A stretch of DNA of 64,000 nt. Origin: an uncultured Gardnerella sp. (GTDB lineage Bacteria > Actinomycetota > Actinomycetes > Actinomycetales > Bifidobacteriaceae). The position numbers were made by a program, and so were the translations under genes. Of the stretch, positions 26,827-36,122 are shown in pieces (within the stretch, counting starts at the first letter, position 1; each line of letters starts with the position of its first letter). The notes under the pieces are model-generated. The model did not search any database, was not told the DNA's origin, and worked only from the letters and a program-made list of their open reading frames with translations. The DNA lies in NCBI GenBank assembly GCA_947088155.1, contig CAMUFL010000005.1, positions 36,266 through 100,265 of the forward strand, written 5' to 3'.

Positions 26827-28023
26827 ATGTTCTGCACGCAATGTGGTAATAAAAATGATGATAATAGCAAGTTTTGCAATACTTGCGGAGCGCTTTTAGA
26901 AGTTACGTCAACAGTCGAGCCGTCAATCCAAAGTCAACAATACGAATTGCCTACTAACGAAGCGCCTACTACTGTATTTCCTGCGCAGGAAGCTTTATCG
27001 GATAATCTAAACGTTTTAGGTTCTCCTATTATGGGTTCTTCGAGTGAACAGCCTTCCATGAATAATTCACCTTACGTACAAGGCGAAGCTCCGGCTAATT
27101 ATTCTCATTCAGAGGATGATAAGCGCAAGAAGAAAGTAATTATTACTTTAATAACCGCTATTATTGCTTGTGTTTTGGTTATAGGTGCTGGTGCATGGTG
27201 GTATGTAAATAGTGCGCGAACAGCTCAATCAAATAATAAAACTGAATTACAATCATCAAAATCAAAGAATAATAAATCTAAGCAGCATGTTCTAACTAAT
27301 GATGATTTAGATTCAGACGATGAAGATAGTGATACTAGCAGCGATAAGGATAACGCTATTGGTGCGAGTGAAAAGCTCAATACCAAAAAAATCAATAAAT
27401 TAGTAAGCAATTTTGCTTCAAATAATAGCGTATCTGTAGCGATTTCTGGCAAGAAGGGCATATTGTATGAGTCTTCTAATTCTCGTAAAACATTCCCTGC
27501 TGTAGGTTTTTATTTCCCTGTTGTTCTTTATACTAAGGATAATCCACAGCATGATTATGAAGATAAGTGTGAAGATGTTATTAAGGCAATGAGTAATGAC
27601 TCCGCTAATGAGCTTTTAGATGATCAAGGTGGCATAGACGGATTAGATCAATGGCTGTCAGATAATGGCTATGCAAATACATCTTTTACTCGCAAATATG
27701 GTGATGTTGATGCATCGAACGATGGTCACGAAAATCTTACTTCTTCTCATGATGCTGCGATGATGCTTTCAAAAGCTATGCAAAATTCGACTATTGCCAA
27801 TGCGACGGGTTACGATATTTCTGCTGATGGCGTGAACGTTCCAGACGGCATAGAGGTTATGGCTCATCGTGGTCAAGGAATTAAGAATGTTTATAACTAT
27901 TTCTTGATTCTTAAGAAGGGCAAGAATAGGATCGGAGTGTCTGTTTTAACAAAAAGTGCAGATAAAGATGACGTTGCTGAATTTGTTTCAAAACTGTTGA
28001 ATTTGTTGAAAAATAATCTCTAA
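26827..28023 (+). CDS. zinc-ribbon membrane protein with degenerate class A beta-lactamase-like domain
   Basis: A 398-residue single-pass protein. An N-terminal zinc ribbon (C3, C6, C17, C20), a linker, a membrane segment (about 103-126), an acidic S/D-rich spacer and a C-terminal domain from about residue 183 are visible. The last domain has the order of class A beta-lactamase motifs: FPAVGFYFPVVL in place of the SxxK helix, and SNDSANELL in place of SDN. The serine and lysine of SxxK are replaced (G and F), so it is probably not an active hydrolase. It would sit outside the membrane with the zinc ribbon inside. It could be a wall- or peptidoglycan-sensing pseudoenzyme, but that is inference. 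Confidence 0.7.
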   Translation: MFCTQCGNKNDDNSKFCNTCGALLEVTSTVEPSIQSQQYELPTNEAPTTVFPAQEALSDNLNVLGSPIMGSSSEQPSMNNSPYVQGEAPANYSHSEDDKRKKKVIITLITAIIACVLVIGAGAWWYVNSARTAQSNNKTELQSSKSKNNKSKQHVLTNDDLDSDDEDSDTSSDKDNAIGASEKLNTKKINKLVSNFASNNSVSVAISGKKGILYESSNSRKTFPAVGFYFPVVLYTKDNPQHDYEDKCEDVIKAMSNDSANELLDDQGGIDGLDQWLSDNGYANTSFTRKYGDVDASNDGHENLTSSHDAAMMLSKAMQNSTIANATGYDISADGVNVPDGIEVMAHRGQGIKNVYNYFLILKKGKNRIGVSVLTKSADKDDVAEFVSKLLNLLKNNL

Positions 28024-28115
28024 ATATATTAAGTTGACGCTTTGTGGCATAATAAGCAAGGTTTATTTCTTAGCTGCTTAATTTGCAGCCTATTAGCGAA
28101 AGAAACGGGTAACTC

Positions 28116-28679
28116 GTGGCACAGACTACCAATGATATTAAGAATGGATCGGTTTTGAACCTTGATGGTCAGCTTTGGACCGTCGTTAAGTTCCAGCACG
28201 TGAAGCCAGGCAAGGGTCCTGCTTTTGTGCGTACCACCATTAAGAACGTGCTCTCGGGCAAGATTGTCGACAAGACTTTTAATGCCGGCATGAAGATGGA
28301 GTTCGAGACCGTTGATAACCGCACGTTGCAATATTCATACGAAGATGGCGACAACTTCGTCTTTATGGATATGACCACTTACGACCAGGTTTATATTCCT
28401 AAGGTTTTGGTTGGCGAGCAGAGCAAGTATTTGCTTGAAGGCACCGACTGCATCGTAAGCTTCCATGATGGCACTCCTTTGAGCGTTGAGCTTCCAGCTT
28501 CCGTGATTTTGACTATTACTCACACTGAGCCAGGCTTGCAAGGCAATCGTTCTAACGCTGGTACTAAGCCTGCAACTGTGGAAACCGGTGCTGAAATCCA
28601 GGTTCCACTCTTCGTGGGTGAAGGCGAAAAGGTGAAGGTCGACACTCGTGACGGCTCTTACCTTGGTCGTGAAAACTAA
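28116..28679 (+). CDS. efp: translation elongation factor P
   Basis: A 187-residue EF-P of exact family length. EF-P binds between the ribosomal P and E sites and relieves stalling at polyproline. The tip loop HVKPGKGPAFVR places the conserved lysine at K33. No EpmA/EpmB genes are nearby. The start is GTG at 28116. The C-terminal signature ending GSYLGREN is typical of the OB-fold domain III. It is followed by a terminator-like hairpin and then nusB. Confidence 0.97.
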   Translation: MAQTTNDIKNGSVLNLDGQLWTVVKFQHVKPGKGPAFVRTTIKNVLSGKIVDKTFNAGMKMEFETVDNRTLQYSYEDGDNFVFMDMTTYDQVYIPKVLVGEQSKYLLEGTDCIVSFHDGTPLSVELPASVILTITHTEPGLQGNRSNAGTKPATVETGAEIQVPLFVGEGEKVKVDTRDGSYLGREN

Positions 28680-28753
28680 AGAATTAATTATCTAATTAAA
28701 ATAATTAGTTATCTAATTAAATTAGCTATTTATTTCTCAATAATTTTTATAGA

Positions 28754-28796
28754 GTGACCCGGTGGCGATTATTCGTTGCTGGGTCGCGTAATTTTT
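28754..28796 (+). terminator. terminator between efp and nusB
   Basis: GTGACCC (28754-28760) pairs with GGGTCGC (28781-28787), including one G-T wobble, and is followed by GTAATTTTT. Upstream, a 13-base AT-rich unit (TTATCTAATTAAA) is repeated with a 21-bp period right after the efp stop. Confidence 0.55.
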
Positions 28797-28846
28797 GATA
28801 CAACTTTATTAAGTAATTTTTATACGTTACACAGAAGGGCGTTACG

Positions 28847-29332
28847 ATGGCACGTTCTACCGCTCGTAAAAGGGCTTTGAATACGCTGTATGAGGCGGAT
28901 GAGAAGAATCAGCATATTCTTTCTTTGCTTGAGGAGCGAGTTAAGGAGCCTGGCGCTCAAACTCCGCTCCCAGAGTACGCTATTGAGATTGTTCGAGGCG
29001 TAGGAGAGCGACGTAACAGAATTGACAAGACGCTAAACCGCTATTCGACTGGCTGGAAAGTTGGCAGAATGGCTGTTATCGATCGCAATATTTTGCGCAT
29101 TGCAGTTTGGGAAATGCTTCTTAATGATGAGATTCCAGATAAAGTTGCTATTGACGAGGCGATTGCGCTCGCAAAAATGTATAGCGATGACGAAGCTATT
29201 GCGTTTATTCACGGCTTACTAAGCGCGATTATGGCAGATAAAGACGCTTGTTTGGCAAAGTTTAATGGCGAATCTTCTCCTGAAGACGCTGCTACGGAAG
29301 AGTCTACGGAAGAAGCTGCTGCTGCCGAGTAA
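28847..29332 (+). CDS. nusB: transcription antitermination factor NusB
   Basis: A 161-residue all-helical RNA-binding protein. NusB with NusE (S10) binds boxA in rRNA leaders and helps antitermination of rRNA operons. STARKRALNTLYEAD is the typical N-terminus, and the C-terminal DKVAIDEAIALAKMY followed by FIHGLL is diagnostic. An acidic A/E-rich tail of about 20 residues is added at the end. It stands 87 bp before carA. Confidence 0.93.
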   Translation: MARSTARKRALNTLYEADEKNQHILSLLEERVKEPGAQTPLPEYAIEIVRGVGERRNRIDKTLNRYSTGWKVGRMAVIDRNILRIAVWEMLLNDEIPDKVAIDEAIALAKMYSDDEAIAFIHGLLSAIMADKDACLAKFNGESSPEDAATEESTEEAAAAE

Positions 29333-29418
29333 GAAGCAATAACTATCGCCGGCGCGTCGCCCGTCCGCCAACCTGAGTAGACTTACCACGAATATCCTAA
29401 AGCCATAAGGGGGTTAAG

Positions 29419-30630
29419 GTGGATTACAGCGACACCTTTGCCGGATTCGGCAGTGATGATGCAGTATTGGTGTTGGAGGATGGTCAGGTTTACGTTGGTA
29501 AGCCTTTTGGTGCGCAAGGTTCTACGCGCGCTGAGATTGTGTTCTCCACGGGCATGACTGGTTATCAAGAAACATTAACTGATCCAAGTTATGATCAACA
29601 AATCGTAGTTCAAACATTCCCACACATAGGTAATACGGGAATAAATCACGAAGATCCAGAATCTGCCCACATTTGGGTTGCTGGTTACGTAGTTAAGAAG
29701 CCAAGCCCAGTAGTTAGCAATTGGCGAGCTGAAGGTTCCTTGGAAGACGATTTACAAAAGCAAGGTATCGTTGGCATTAGTGGTATTGATACTCGAAAGC
29801 TGGTACGTCATTTACGCTCGGTAGGCGTTATGCGTGCCGGCATTTTTTCTAATAAGGCCCTGGTTGATCCGTCAACCGGGGCTTTTCGCACCGTCGCTTC
29901 TTTCGTTGATGAAATTAAGCAAACTCCTCAAATGCAGGGCTTGCGTTTAACGGATGAAGTCAGTACTAAAGAAACGTACACGATTGAGCCTTGCGGTGAT
30001 TTTGAAGGAAAAGATCCACTTTACACTGTTGTAGCAGTCGACTTTGGTATTAAATCTATGACTCCTCACCGTTTGGCTGAGCGCGGCTGCCGCGTGCACG
30101 TTGTAAGCTCCTCAATAAGCTTCGAATCGCTGCAAGCGCTTAACGCAGACGGCGTATTCTTCTCGAATGGTCCTGGAGACCCTAGCCAAGCAAATCGCGA
30201 AGTTGAGCTTTTGCGCAAAGTTTTGGATGCAGGTTACCCGTTCTTTGGTATCTGCTTTGGAAACCAGTTACTTGGTCGCGCGCTCGGCTTTGGAACTTAC
30301 AAGTTGAAGTTTGGTCACCGCGGTATTAATCAGCCTGTAAAAGACGTTACAACCGGAAAAGTGGAAGTTACGGCTCACAATCACGGCTTTGCTGTGGACG
30401 CACCTCTTGACGGTCCTGTGCAATCTCCTTACGAAAACGGACACTTTGGTCGCGTGCTAGTTTCGCATATTGACTTGAACGACAACGTTGTAGAAGGCTT
30501 GCAATGCCTTGATATTCCAGCGTTCTCGGTGCAATATCATCCGGAAGCTGCAGCAGGACCGCACGACGCTTCCTATCTATTTGACCGTTTTGTGCAATTG
30601 ATGCGCGAAAACGCTCGAAAAAGCAAGTAA
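29419..30630 (+). CDS. carA: carbamoyl-phosphate synthase small subunit CarA
   Basis: A 403-residue glutaminase subunit that releases ammonia from glutamine and channels it to CarB. The class I amidotransferase triad is C279 in FGICFGNQLLG with H374 and E376 in QYHPEAAAG. The start is GTG at 29419 after AAGGGGG. The last 17 bases of the gene, including the stop, are duplicated in tandem just downstream (30614-30630 and 30633-30649). It feeds both arginine and pyrimidine synthesis; the pyrimidine genes are 3 kb upstream on the same strand. Confidence 0.95.
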   Translation: MDYSDTFAGFGSDDAVLVLEDGQVYVGKPFGAQGSTRAEIVFSTGMTGYQETLTDPSYDQQIVVQTFPHIGNTGINHEDPESAHIWVAGYVVKKPSPVVSNWRAEGSLEDDLQKQGIVGISGIDTRKLVRHLRSVGVMRAGIFSNKALVDPSTGAFRTVASFVDEIKQTPQMQGLRLTDEVSTKETYTIEPCGDFEGKDPLYTVVAVDFGIKSMTPHRLAERGCRVHVVSSSISFESLQALNADGVFFSNGPGDPSQANREVELLRKVLDAGYPFFGICFGNQLLGRALGFGTYKLKFGHRGINQPVKDVTTGKVEVTAHNHGFAVDAPLDGPVQSPYENGHFGRVLVSHIDLNDNVVEGLQCLDIPAFSVQYHPEAAAGPHDASYLFDRFVQLMRENARKSK

Positions 30631-30681
30631 TACTCGAAAAAGCAAGTAAGATTTTAAGATTTACGGAAAGAGAAGTTTACT

Positions 30682-33600
30682 ATGCCAAAACGTACTGATA
30701 TTAAGTCGGTTATGGTAATTGGTTCCGGTCCGATTGTTATTGGTCAGGCTGCAGAATTTGATTATTCCGGAACGCAGGCTTGCCGAGTTCTTCGCGAAGA
30801 AGGTATTCGCGTAATTTTGGTTAATTCCAACCCGGCTACGATTATGACAGATCCGGAGCTTGCGGACGCAACATATATTGAGCCAATTGACACTTCGATT
30901 TTGGAGCGAATTATTGCGAAGGAGCGTCCGGATGCGCTTCTTCCAACGCTTGGTGGTCAAACTGCGCTTAATGCTGCAATGGATTTGGGTCGTGCAGGAA
31001 TCCTAGAAAAATATAACGTTGAGCTTATTGGTGCTTCTTTGGAAGCAATCGACCGCGGAGAAGACCGAGAGCTTTTCAAAAAAGTCGTTGAAAAAGCCGG
31101 AGCTGAGTCAGCAAAATCCTTTATTGCTCACTCAATCGAAGAAGTAGACAAAATTGTTGAAACTTTAGGATACCCGGTAGTAGTACGTCCAAGCTTCACA
31201 ATGGGCGGCTTGGGCTCTGGTATTGCTCATAACGAAGAAGAGCTTCACCGCATTGCAGGAGCTGGCATTCACTATTCTCCAACAAACGAAGTGCTTATTG
31301 AAGAAGGCATTGAAGGCTGGAAAGAGTTTGAGCTTGAACTTATGCGCGACGCAAAAGATAACGTCGTAGTTGTTTGCCCAATCGAAAACGTCGATCCTGT
31401 AGGCGTGCACACTGGCGACTCGATTACAGTTGCTCCTTGCTTTACGCTTACAGACCGCGAGTATCAGAAGATGCGCGATATCGGTATTGCTATTATTCGA
31501 GGCGTTGGCGTCGATACCGGCGGTTGCAATATTCAGTTTGCAATCAACCCTCAAACTGGTCGCATTATCGTCATCGAAATGAACCCGCGCGTGTCCCGTT
31601 CTTCCGCGCTCGCATCTAAAGCAACCGGCTTCCCAATCGCAAAAATCGCAACGAAACTTGCTCTCGGCTACACTTTGGACGAAATTCAAAACGATATTAC
31701 GCGTTCAACTCCTGCAAGCTTCGAGCCAACAATCGACTACGTTGTAACAAAGATTCCGCGCTTTGCTTTCGAAAAGTTCCCAGGAGCGGATACCACGCTT
31801 ACAACTTCCATGAAGTCTGTTGGTGAAGCAATGGCTTTGGCTGGAAACTTCCAGGAATCCCTTGGAAAAGCAATGCGCTCAATCGACAAGCGTCACTCAT
31901 GCTTTAGCTGGGATGGTGAGCGCCCGAGCAAGGAAGAAGTTAATAAGCTTCTTGAAGAAATGCATACTCCAACCGAGCATCGCTACTTGCAAATTCAGCG
32001 CGCGCTTTGGGGTGGGGCAACGCCGGAGCAGATTTTTGCAGCAACAAAAATCGACCCTTGGTTTGTAGAGCAGCTGGCTCAAATTAACGAGACTGCGCTC
32101 GCAGTTCGTGAAGCTGAAACCTTAACTCCTAAAGTTTTGAAGCGCGCTAAGCTCGCTGGTCTTTCTGACGTGCAGATTGCGCATTTGCGTAATCTTGGCG
32201 ACGAAGGCGAAAACATGGTTCGTGAGCTTCGTTGGGCTTACGGTTTGCGCCCTGTTTACAAGACTGTTGACACTTGCGCAGCTGAGTTCGACGCAGCAAC
32301 TCCGTACTACTATTCTTGCTACGCTGACGAAAGCGAGTTGAAGAAGCGCGATCGCGAAGCTGTGATTATCCTTGGCTCTGGTCCAAACAGAATCGGCCAG
32401 GGTATTGAGTTTGATTACACTTGTGTTCACGCTGTTCAGGAATTGGGCAAGGATTACGACACCATTATGGTCAATTGCAATCCTGAAACAGTTTCTACAG
32501 ATTACGACATGTCTGATCGCCTTTACTTTGAGCCTCTTACTTTCGAAGATGTGCTTGAAATTTACGAAGCAGAAAAGAAGCTTGGACCTGTTAAGGGCGT
32601 GATTGTGCAGCTTGGTGGTCAAACGCCACTTTCGCTTGCCGCTCGTCTTAAGGCTGCAGGAGTTCCAATTTTGGGAACGACTCCTGAGGCTATTGATTTG
32701 GCTGAAAACCGTGAGCTTTTCGGCGAAGTTCTTCGTCAAGAAGGCATGAACGCTCCTCGATACGGCACAGCGTTAAGTCTTGAGGAAGCAAAAGATGCAG
32801 CTCACGCAATTGGCTACCCAGTTCTTGTGCGCCCAAGCTACGTGCTCGGCGGTCGTGGCATGGAAATTGTATACGACGACGCTCAACTTGCAAAGTATGT
32901 TGATCGCGCATTGGATGAGGCTCGAGCAGACACGGTTGTTTCTGGCCGCTTGCCTTCGCCGCTTTTGATCGATAAGTTCCTTCAGGACGCTATTGAAATC
33001 GACGTTGACGCGCTTTACGACGGCAACGAGCTTTATATTGGCGGTATTATGGAGCATGTTGAGGAAGCTGGTGTGCACTCTGGTGACGCTGCTTGTACTC
33101 TTCCTCCAAGCACGCTTTCGGACGATCAAATTCGACGCCTTCGCGAGGGTACGCTTTCGATTGCTCGCGGCTGCTCAGTTCGCGGTCTTATCAACGTACA
33201 GTACGCTTTTATGGCAAACACTTTGTATGTAATTGAAGCAAATCCTCGAGCGTCTCGTACTGTTCCGTTTGCTTCTAAAGCTACTGGCGTTGCTCTTGCT
33301 AAAGCTGCTGCTCGAATTATGGCTGGTGAAACCATTGCACAGCAGCGCAAGCGTGGACTTCTTCTCCCGCAAGGCGATGGCGGAGATATTCACCCAGGTC
33401 AGCAGGTTGCTATTAAAGCTTCTGTGCTGCCGTTCAAGCGTTTCCGCACTCCTGTTGGTCGCACGGTTGATATTTTGCTTGGACCAGAAATGCGCTCTAC
33501 TGGCGAAGTTATGGGTTTTGATCGCGACTTCCCTCACGCTTTTGCTAAGAGCCAGCTTGCAGCATACAAGGGCGGTTTGCCTACCAGCGGAAACGTTTTT

Positions 33601-34077
33601 GTGTCCGTAAGCGATGCAGATAAGCGACAACTTCCACTTCTTGCAGTGCGATTAGTGGAGCTTGGTTTTACGATTTGGGCTACTGAAGGTACAGCTTCTG
33701 TGCTTCGTCGTTATGGCATTGATTCTGTGATTGTCGATAAGCTTTCTAGTCAGGGCGACACGGCGAAGGATATGCCAAATAGTGAGAAAGCGAACGAAAG
33801 AATCGGTAAGAATGTTGTAGAGCTTATCGAAAATGGTAAGATTGACATGGTATTAAATACGCCGAATTCAAGGGGATCACGCACTGATGGTTATGCCATT
33901 CGTGCGGCAGCTGTAGCAGCTGATCTTCCACAATTCACTACTATTACCGAATTTGCACCAGTATTAATGGCTATTGAAGCTGTTAAGAACAATGATTATC
34001 AGGTGATGAGTATACAAGAACATGCTCAACAGCTGTTTGCAATTGAACAGGCAGAAAGTCAAGAAAGTCGGGCTTAA
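30682..34077 (+). CDS. carB: carbamoyl-phosphate synthase large subunit CarB
   Basis: A 1,131-residue synthetase. Two homologous ATP-grasp halves begin at about residues 1 and 560; both contain the carbamoyl-synthase signature (VRPSFTMGGLGSG and VRPSYVLGGRGME) and the GSGPIVIGQAAEFDYSG / GSGPNRIGQGIEFDYTC entry. A C-terminal MGS-like regulatory domain begins near FVSVSDADKRQLPLL. In E. coli that domain binds UMP and ornithine. It is slightly longer than E. coli CarB (1,073). It follows carA by 51 bp and ends 3 bp before the pyrF-like gene. Confidence 0.96.
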   Translation: MPKRTDIKSVMVIGSGPIVIGQAAEFDYSGTQACRVLREEGIRVILVNSNPATIMTDPELADATYIEPIDTSILERIIAKERPDALLPTLGGQTALNAAMDLGRAGILEKYNVELIGASLEAIDRGEDRELFKKVVEKAGAESAKSFIAHSIEEVDKIVETLGYPVVVRPSFTMGGLGSGIAHNEEELHRIAGAGIHYSPTNEVLIEEGIEGWKEFELELMRDAKDNVVVVCPIENVDPVGVHTGDSITVAPCFTLTDREYQKMRDIGIAIIRGVGVDTGGCNIQFAINPQTGRIIVIEMNPRVSRSSALASKATGFPIAKIATKLALGYTLDEIQNDITRSTPASFEPTIDYVVTKIPRFAFEKFPGADTTLTTSMKSVGEAMALAGNFQESLGKAMRSIDKRHSCFSWDGERPSKEEVNKLLEEMHTPTEHRYLQIQRALWGGATPEQIFAATKIDPWFVEQLAQINETALAVREAETLTPKVLKRAKLAGLSDVQIAHLRNLGDEGENMVRELRWAYGLRPVYKTVDTCAAEFDAATPYYYSCYADESELKKRDREAVIILGSGPNRIGQGIEFDYTCVHAVQELGKDYDTIMVNCNPETVSTDYDMSDRLYFEPLTFEDVLEIYEAEKKLGPVKGVIVQLGGQTPLSLAARLKAAGVPILGTTPEAIDLAENRELFGEVLRQEGMNAPRYGTALSLEEAKDAAHAIGYPVLVRPSYVLGGRGMEIVYDDAQLAKYVDRALDEARADTVVSGRLPSPLLIDKFLQDAIEIDVDALYDGNELYIGGIMEHVEEAGVHSGDAACTLPPSTLSDDQIRRLREGTLSIARGCSVRGLINVQYAFMANTLYVIEANPRASRTVPFASKATGVALAKAAARIMAGETIAQQRKRGLLLPQGDGGDIHPGQQVAIKASVLPFKRFRTPVGRTVDILLGPEMRSTGEVMGFDRDFPHAFAKSQLAAYKGGLPTSGNVFVSVSDADKRQLPLLAVRLVELGFTIWATEGTASVLRRYGIDSVIVDKLSSQGDTAKDMPNSEKANERIGKNVVELIENGKIDMVLNTPNSRGSRTDGYAIRAAAVAADLPQFTTITEFAPVLMAIEAVKNNDYQVMSIQEHAQQLFAIEQAESQESRA

Positions 34078-34080
34078 TAC

Positions 34081-34992
34081 ATGACCGAGAGCATTCGTGA
34101 TCAAGAAGTGCAGGCGCAACGATCCGATTTTGGTTTGCGTTTGAAGAACGCTATGGCAAAATATGGACCATTGTGTGTTGGAATCGATCCTCATCGCAAA
34201 ATGCTGCTTAATTGGGGATACAACATGGATGCTCTTGGAGCTGAACTTTTTTCTATGCGAATGCTGCAAGCTATGAATGGTAGGGCAGCGGCAGTTAAAT
34301 TCCAATCCAGCATGTTTGAGCGCTACGGTTCTAAGGGTTTCGCAGCGCTTGAGCGTGTGCTGTATGCCGCTCGTCAAATGGATATTATTACTATCGTTGA
34401 CTGCGGTCATGGAGGATTGTCTACTACTATTTCTGCGCTTGCAGACGCATATTTTAAGCCTGGAGCTCCGCTTCTTGCTGATGCTATTACTTTGCTTCCC
34501 TATTATGGCGCACGTTCTATGGGCGGCTTAATTAACGAAGCTCTTAATAACGGTCGCGGTGTTTTTATTGCGTCTCTAACTTCTAATCGCGAAGGCGCAA
34601 GTTTGCAAACTGCTATTAGGCAGAGCGGAACTTACCGCGGAACTACTGTAGCTCACGGAATTGCTCAAACAGCTCAAAGTTTTAACAATAAGACTAAAGG
34701 AATGGGTTCTGTTGGTTTAATTGTTGGAGCTACTATTGGCGACTGGATGAACGGTGGTGGAATTGACGTAACCAGTTTTACTGGTCCAATTCTTTCTCCT
34801 GGTTACGGGTGGCAAGGTGCAGAAGCTGACGATTTAAAGCGTGTTTTTGCTGGTACACATGGTAATGTATTGGTAACTGTTTCGCGTTCGATTGCGTCGC
34901 ATGGTCCAAATATTGGTGAACTTTCGGCTGCAACTGAACGCATAGCATTGGATATTCGTCAGGCTCTTGTTGATTCAGGCGAATGTGTGTAA
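34081..34992 (+). CDS. PyrF-like protein (orotidine decarboxylase family) with lost catalytic residues
   Basis: A 303-residue type 2 OMP decarboxylase homologue in the position where actinobacteria keep pyrF (carA-carB-pyrF-gmk). The fold is recognisable: LCVGIDPH, K73 in VKFQSSMFERYGSKG, and the C-terminal ILSPGYGWQGAE phosphate loop. The catalytic motif is not intact: in place of D-x-K-x-x-D-I it reads D107-C-G109-H-G-G112-L, so the lysine and the second aspartate are gone. A complete pyrF exists at 22548-23591. The long open frame, tight spacing and normal codon use argue for a maintained protein rather than a decaying pseudogene. A regulatory or structural role is possible. Confidence 0.85.
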   Translation: MTESIRDQEVQAQRSDFGLRLKNAMAKYGPLCVGIDPHRKMLLNWGYNMDALGAELFSMRMLQAMNGRAAAVKFQSSMFERYGSKGFAALERVLYAARQMDIITIVDCGHGGLSTTISALADAYFKPGAPLLADAITLLPYYGARSMGGLINEALNNGRGVFIASLTSNREGASLQTAIRQSGTYRGTTVAHGIAQTAQSFNNKTKGMGSVGLIVGATIGDWMNGGGIDVTSFTGPILSPGYGWQGAEADDLKRVFAGTHGNVLVTVSRSIASHGPNIGELSAATERIALDIRQALVDSGECV

Positions 34993-35007
34993 ACGAGGGG
35001 TAAGCAA

Positions 35008-35616
35008 ATGGGTGCCACGGATGAGGCTGCAGTTTCGCAGTCTAGACGTCGATTAATCGTATTAACGGGTCCTACTGCGGCTGGTAAAGGCACAGTAGAA
35101 GGCATACTTCGTGAGAAGCATCCTCATATTTGGCTATCTGTTTCTGCTACCACTCGTGCGCCTAGACCTGGTGAATTTAATGGTATTCACTATTGGTTCT
35201 TAGATGAAGAAGAATTTGAGCGTCGTAAGCGTAATGGTGAATTCTTGGAAACCGCGCTAGTTCATGGCATGGCTCATTATGGTACCCTTCTTCAGCCTGT
35301 TTTGGATCATCTTACGCAAGATATTCCTACTTTGCTGGAAATAGATTTGCAAGGAGCTAGGCGCGTAAAACAAGAGGCTGCTCGTCTTGGATTAGAAGTT
35401 GTGTACGTGTTCATTGCGCCTCCGAGCTTTGAAGAGCTTAAGCGTCGTCTTATTGGTCGTGGTACTGAAACTCCTGAGCAGCAAGCAAAACGTTTGGAAA
35501 CTGCTAAAGTTGAGATTGCTGCAGCTAAAGAGTTCGATGTTGTTATTGTGAATGATAATGCTGAGCGTGCTGCAGATGAACTGTGGAATGTTATTGCAAG
35601 CGAATACGACTTATAG
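35008..35616 (+). CDS. gmk: guanylate kinase
   Basis: A 202-residue nucleoside monophosphate kinase converting GMP to GDP. The P-loop is GPTAAGKGT (21-29) rather than the more common GPSGxGKST. The GMP-binding segment SVSATTRAPRPGE and FLETALVHG follow in the expected order. The start ATG at 35008 follows CGAGGGG. It lies in the conserved carAB-pyrF-gmk-rpoZ run; the mihF gene found there in mycobacteria is not present. Confidence 0.95.
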   Translation: MGATDEAAVSQSRRRLIVLTGPTAAGKGTVEGILREKHPHIWLSVSATTRAPRPGEFNGIHYWFLDEEEFERRKRNGEFLETALVHGMAHYGTLLQPVLDHLTQDIPTLLEIDLQGARRVKQEAARLGLEVVYVFIAPPSFEELKRRLIGRGTETPEQQAKRLETAKVEIAAAKEFDVVIVNDNAERAADELWNVIASEYDL

Positions 35617-35698
35617 TTAAAACTTACGCAATATCCAATCGGTAGCATATAATAAGCCTTTTGGAACTATTGTAGCACCATAGAATTTGGAGAATATT

Positions 35699-35983
35699 AT
35701 GGCATTAGGCACTCAGCCAACACCTACTGGTCTTGCGAATCCACCGATTGATGATTTAATGCAACATGCGGATTCCCAGTATGCGCTTGCCTTATTTGCT
35801 GCAAAACGAGCACGTCAAATTAATGCTTATTTTACTCAGCTTAATGAAGGTTTGCTTCAAAATGTTGGCCCACTAGTTGAGTATCAAAATCAAGAAAAGC
35901 CTTTAGCTATTGCTTTCCGCGAAATTAATGCTGGATTGCTTGAAGAGACTCTTGGTGAGGACGACTTAAGCGAAGGTAATTAA
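35699..35983 (+). CDS. rpoZ: DNA-directed RNA polymerase omega subunit
   Basis: A 94-residue omega subunit. The ATG at 35699 was preferred over an in-frame TTG at 35687 because GGAG lies between them at ribosome-site distance. The conserved helix YALALFAAKRARQINAYF is the core of the omega fold that clamps the beta-prime C-terminus. KPLAIAFREINAGLL is the other conserved segment. It is 82 bp after gmk and comes before metK, as in other actinobacteria, although the coaBC gene usually between them is absent. Confidence 0.92.
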   Translation: MALGTQPTPTGLANPPIDDLMQHADSQYALALFAAKRARQINAYFTQLNEGLLQNVGPLVEYQNQEKPLAIAFREINAGLLEETLGEDDLSEGN

Positions 35984-36028
35984 TAAGCCTTGCTAATAAA
36001 CGTCTTTATGGGTATTCGCAGTCGCGTA

Positions 36029-36067
36029 TCATCCGTGCTCAATAAAGCGGATGCACGGCTGCGTTTT
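36029..36067 (+). terminator. hairpin with T run between rpoZ and metK
   Basis: CCGTGC (36033-36038) pairs with GCACGG (36053-36058), followed by CTGCGTTTTT. An alternative pairing, CATCCG with CGGATG (36048-36053), overlaps the first, so two folds compete. It may be a simple terminator of the gmk-rpoZ transcript or a metK leader element. No known SAM riboswitch consensus was recognised. Confidence 0.4.
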
Positions 36068-36122
36068 TCGCTTTATTTAGCCTATATTTAGCCTTTATCG
36101 ACTATGAACTTAAGGGGGAAAT

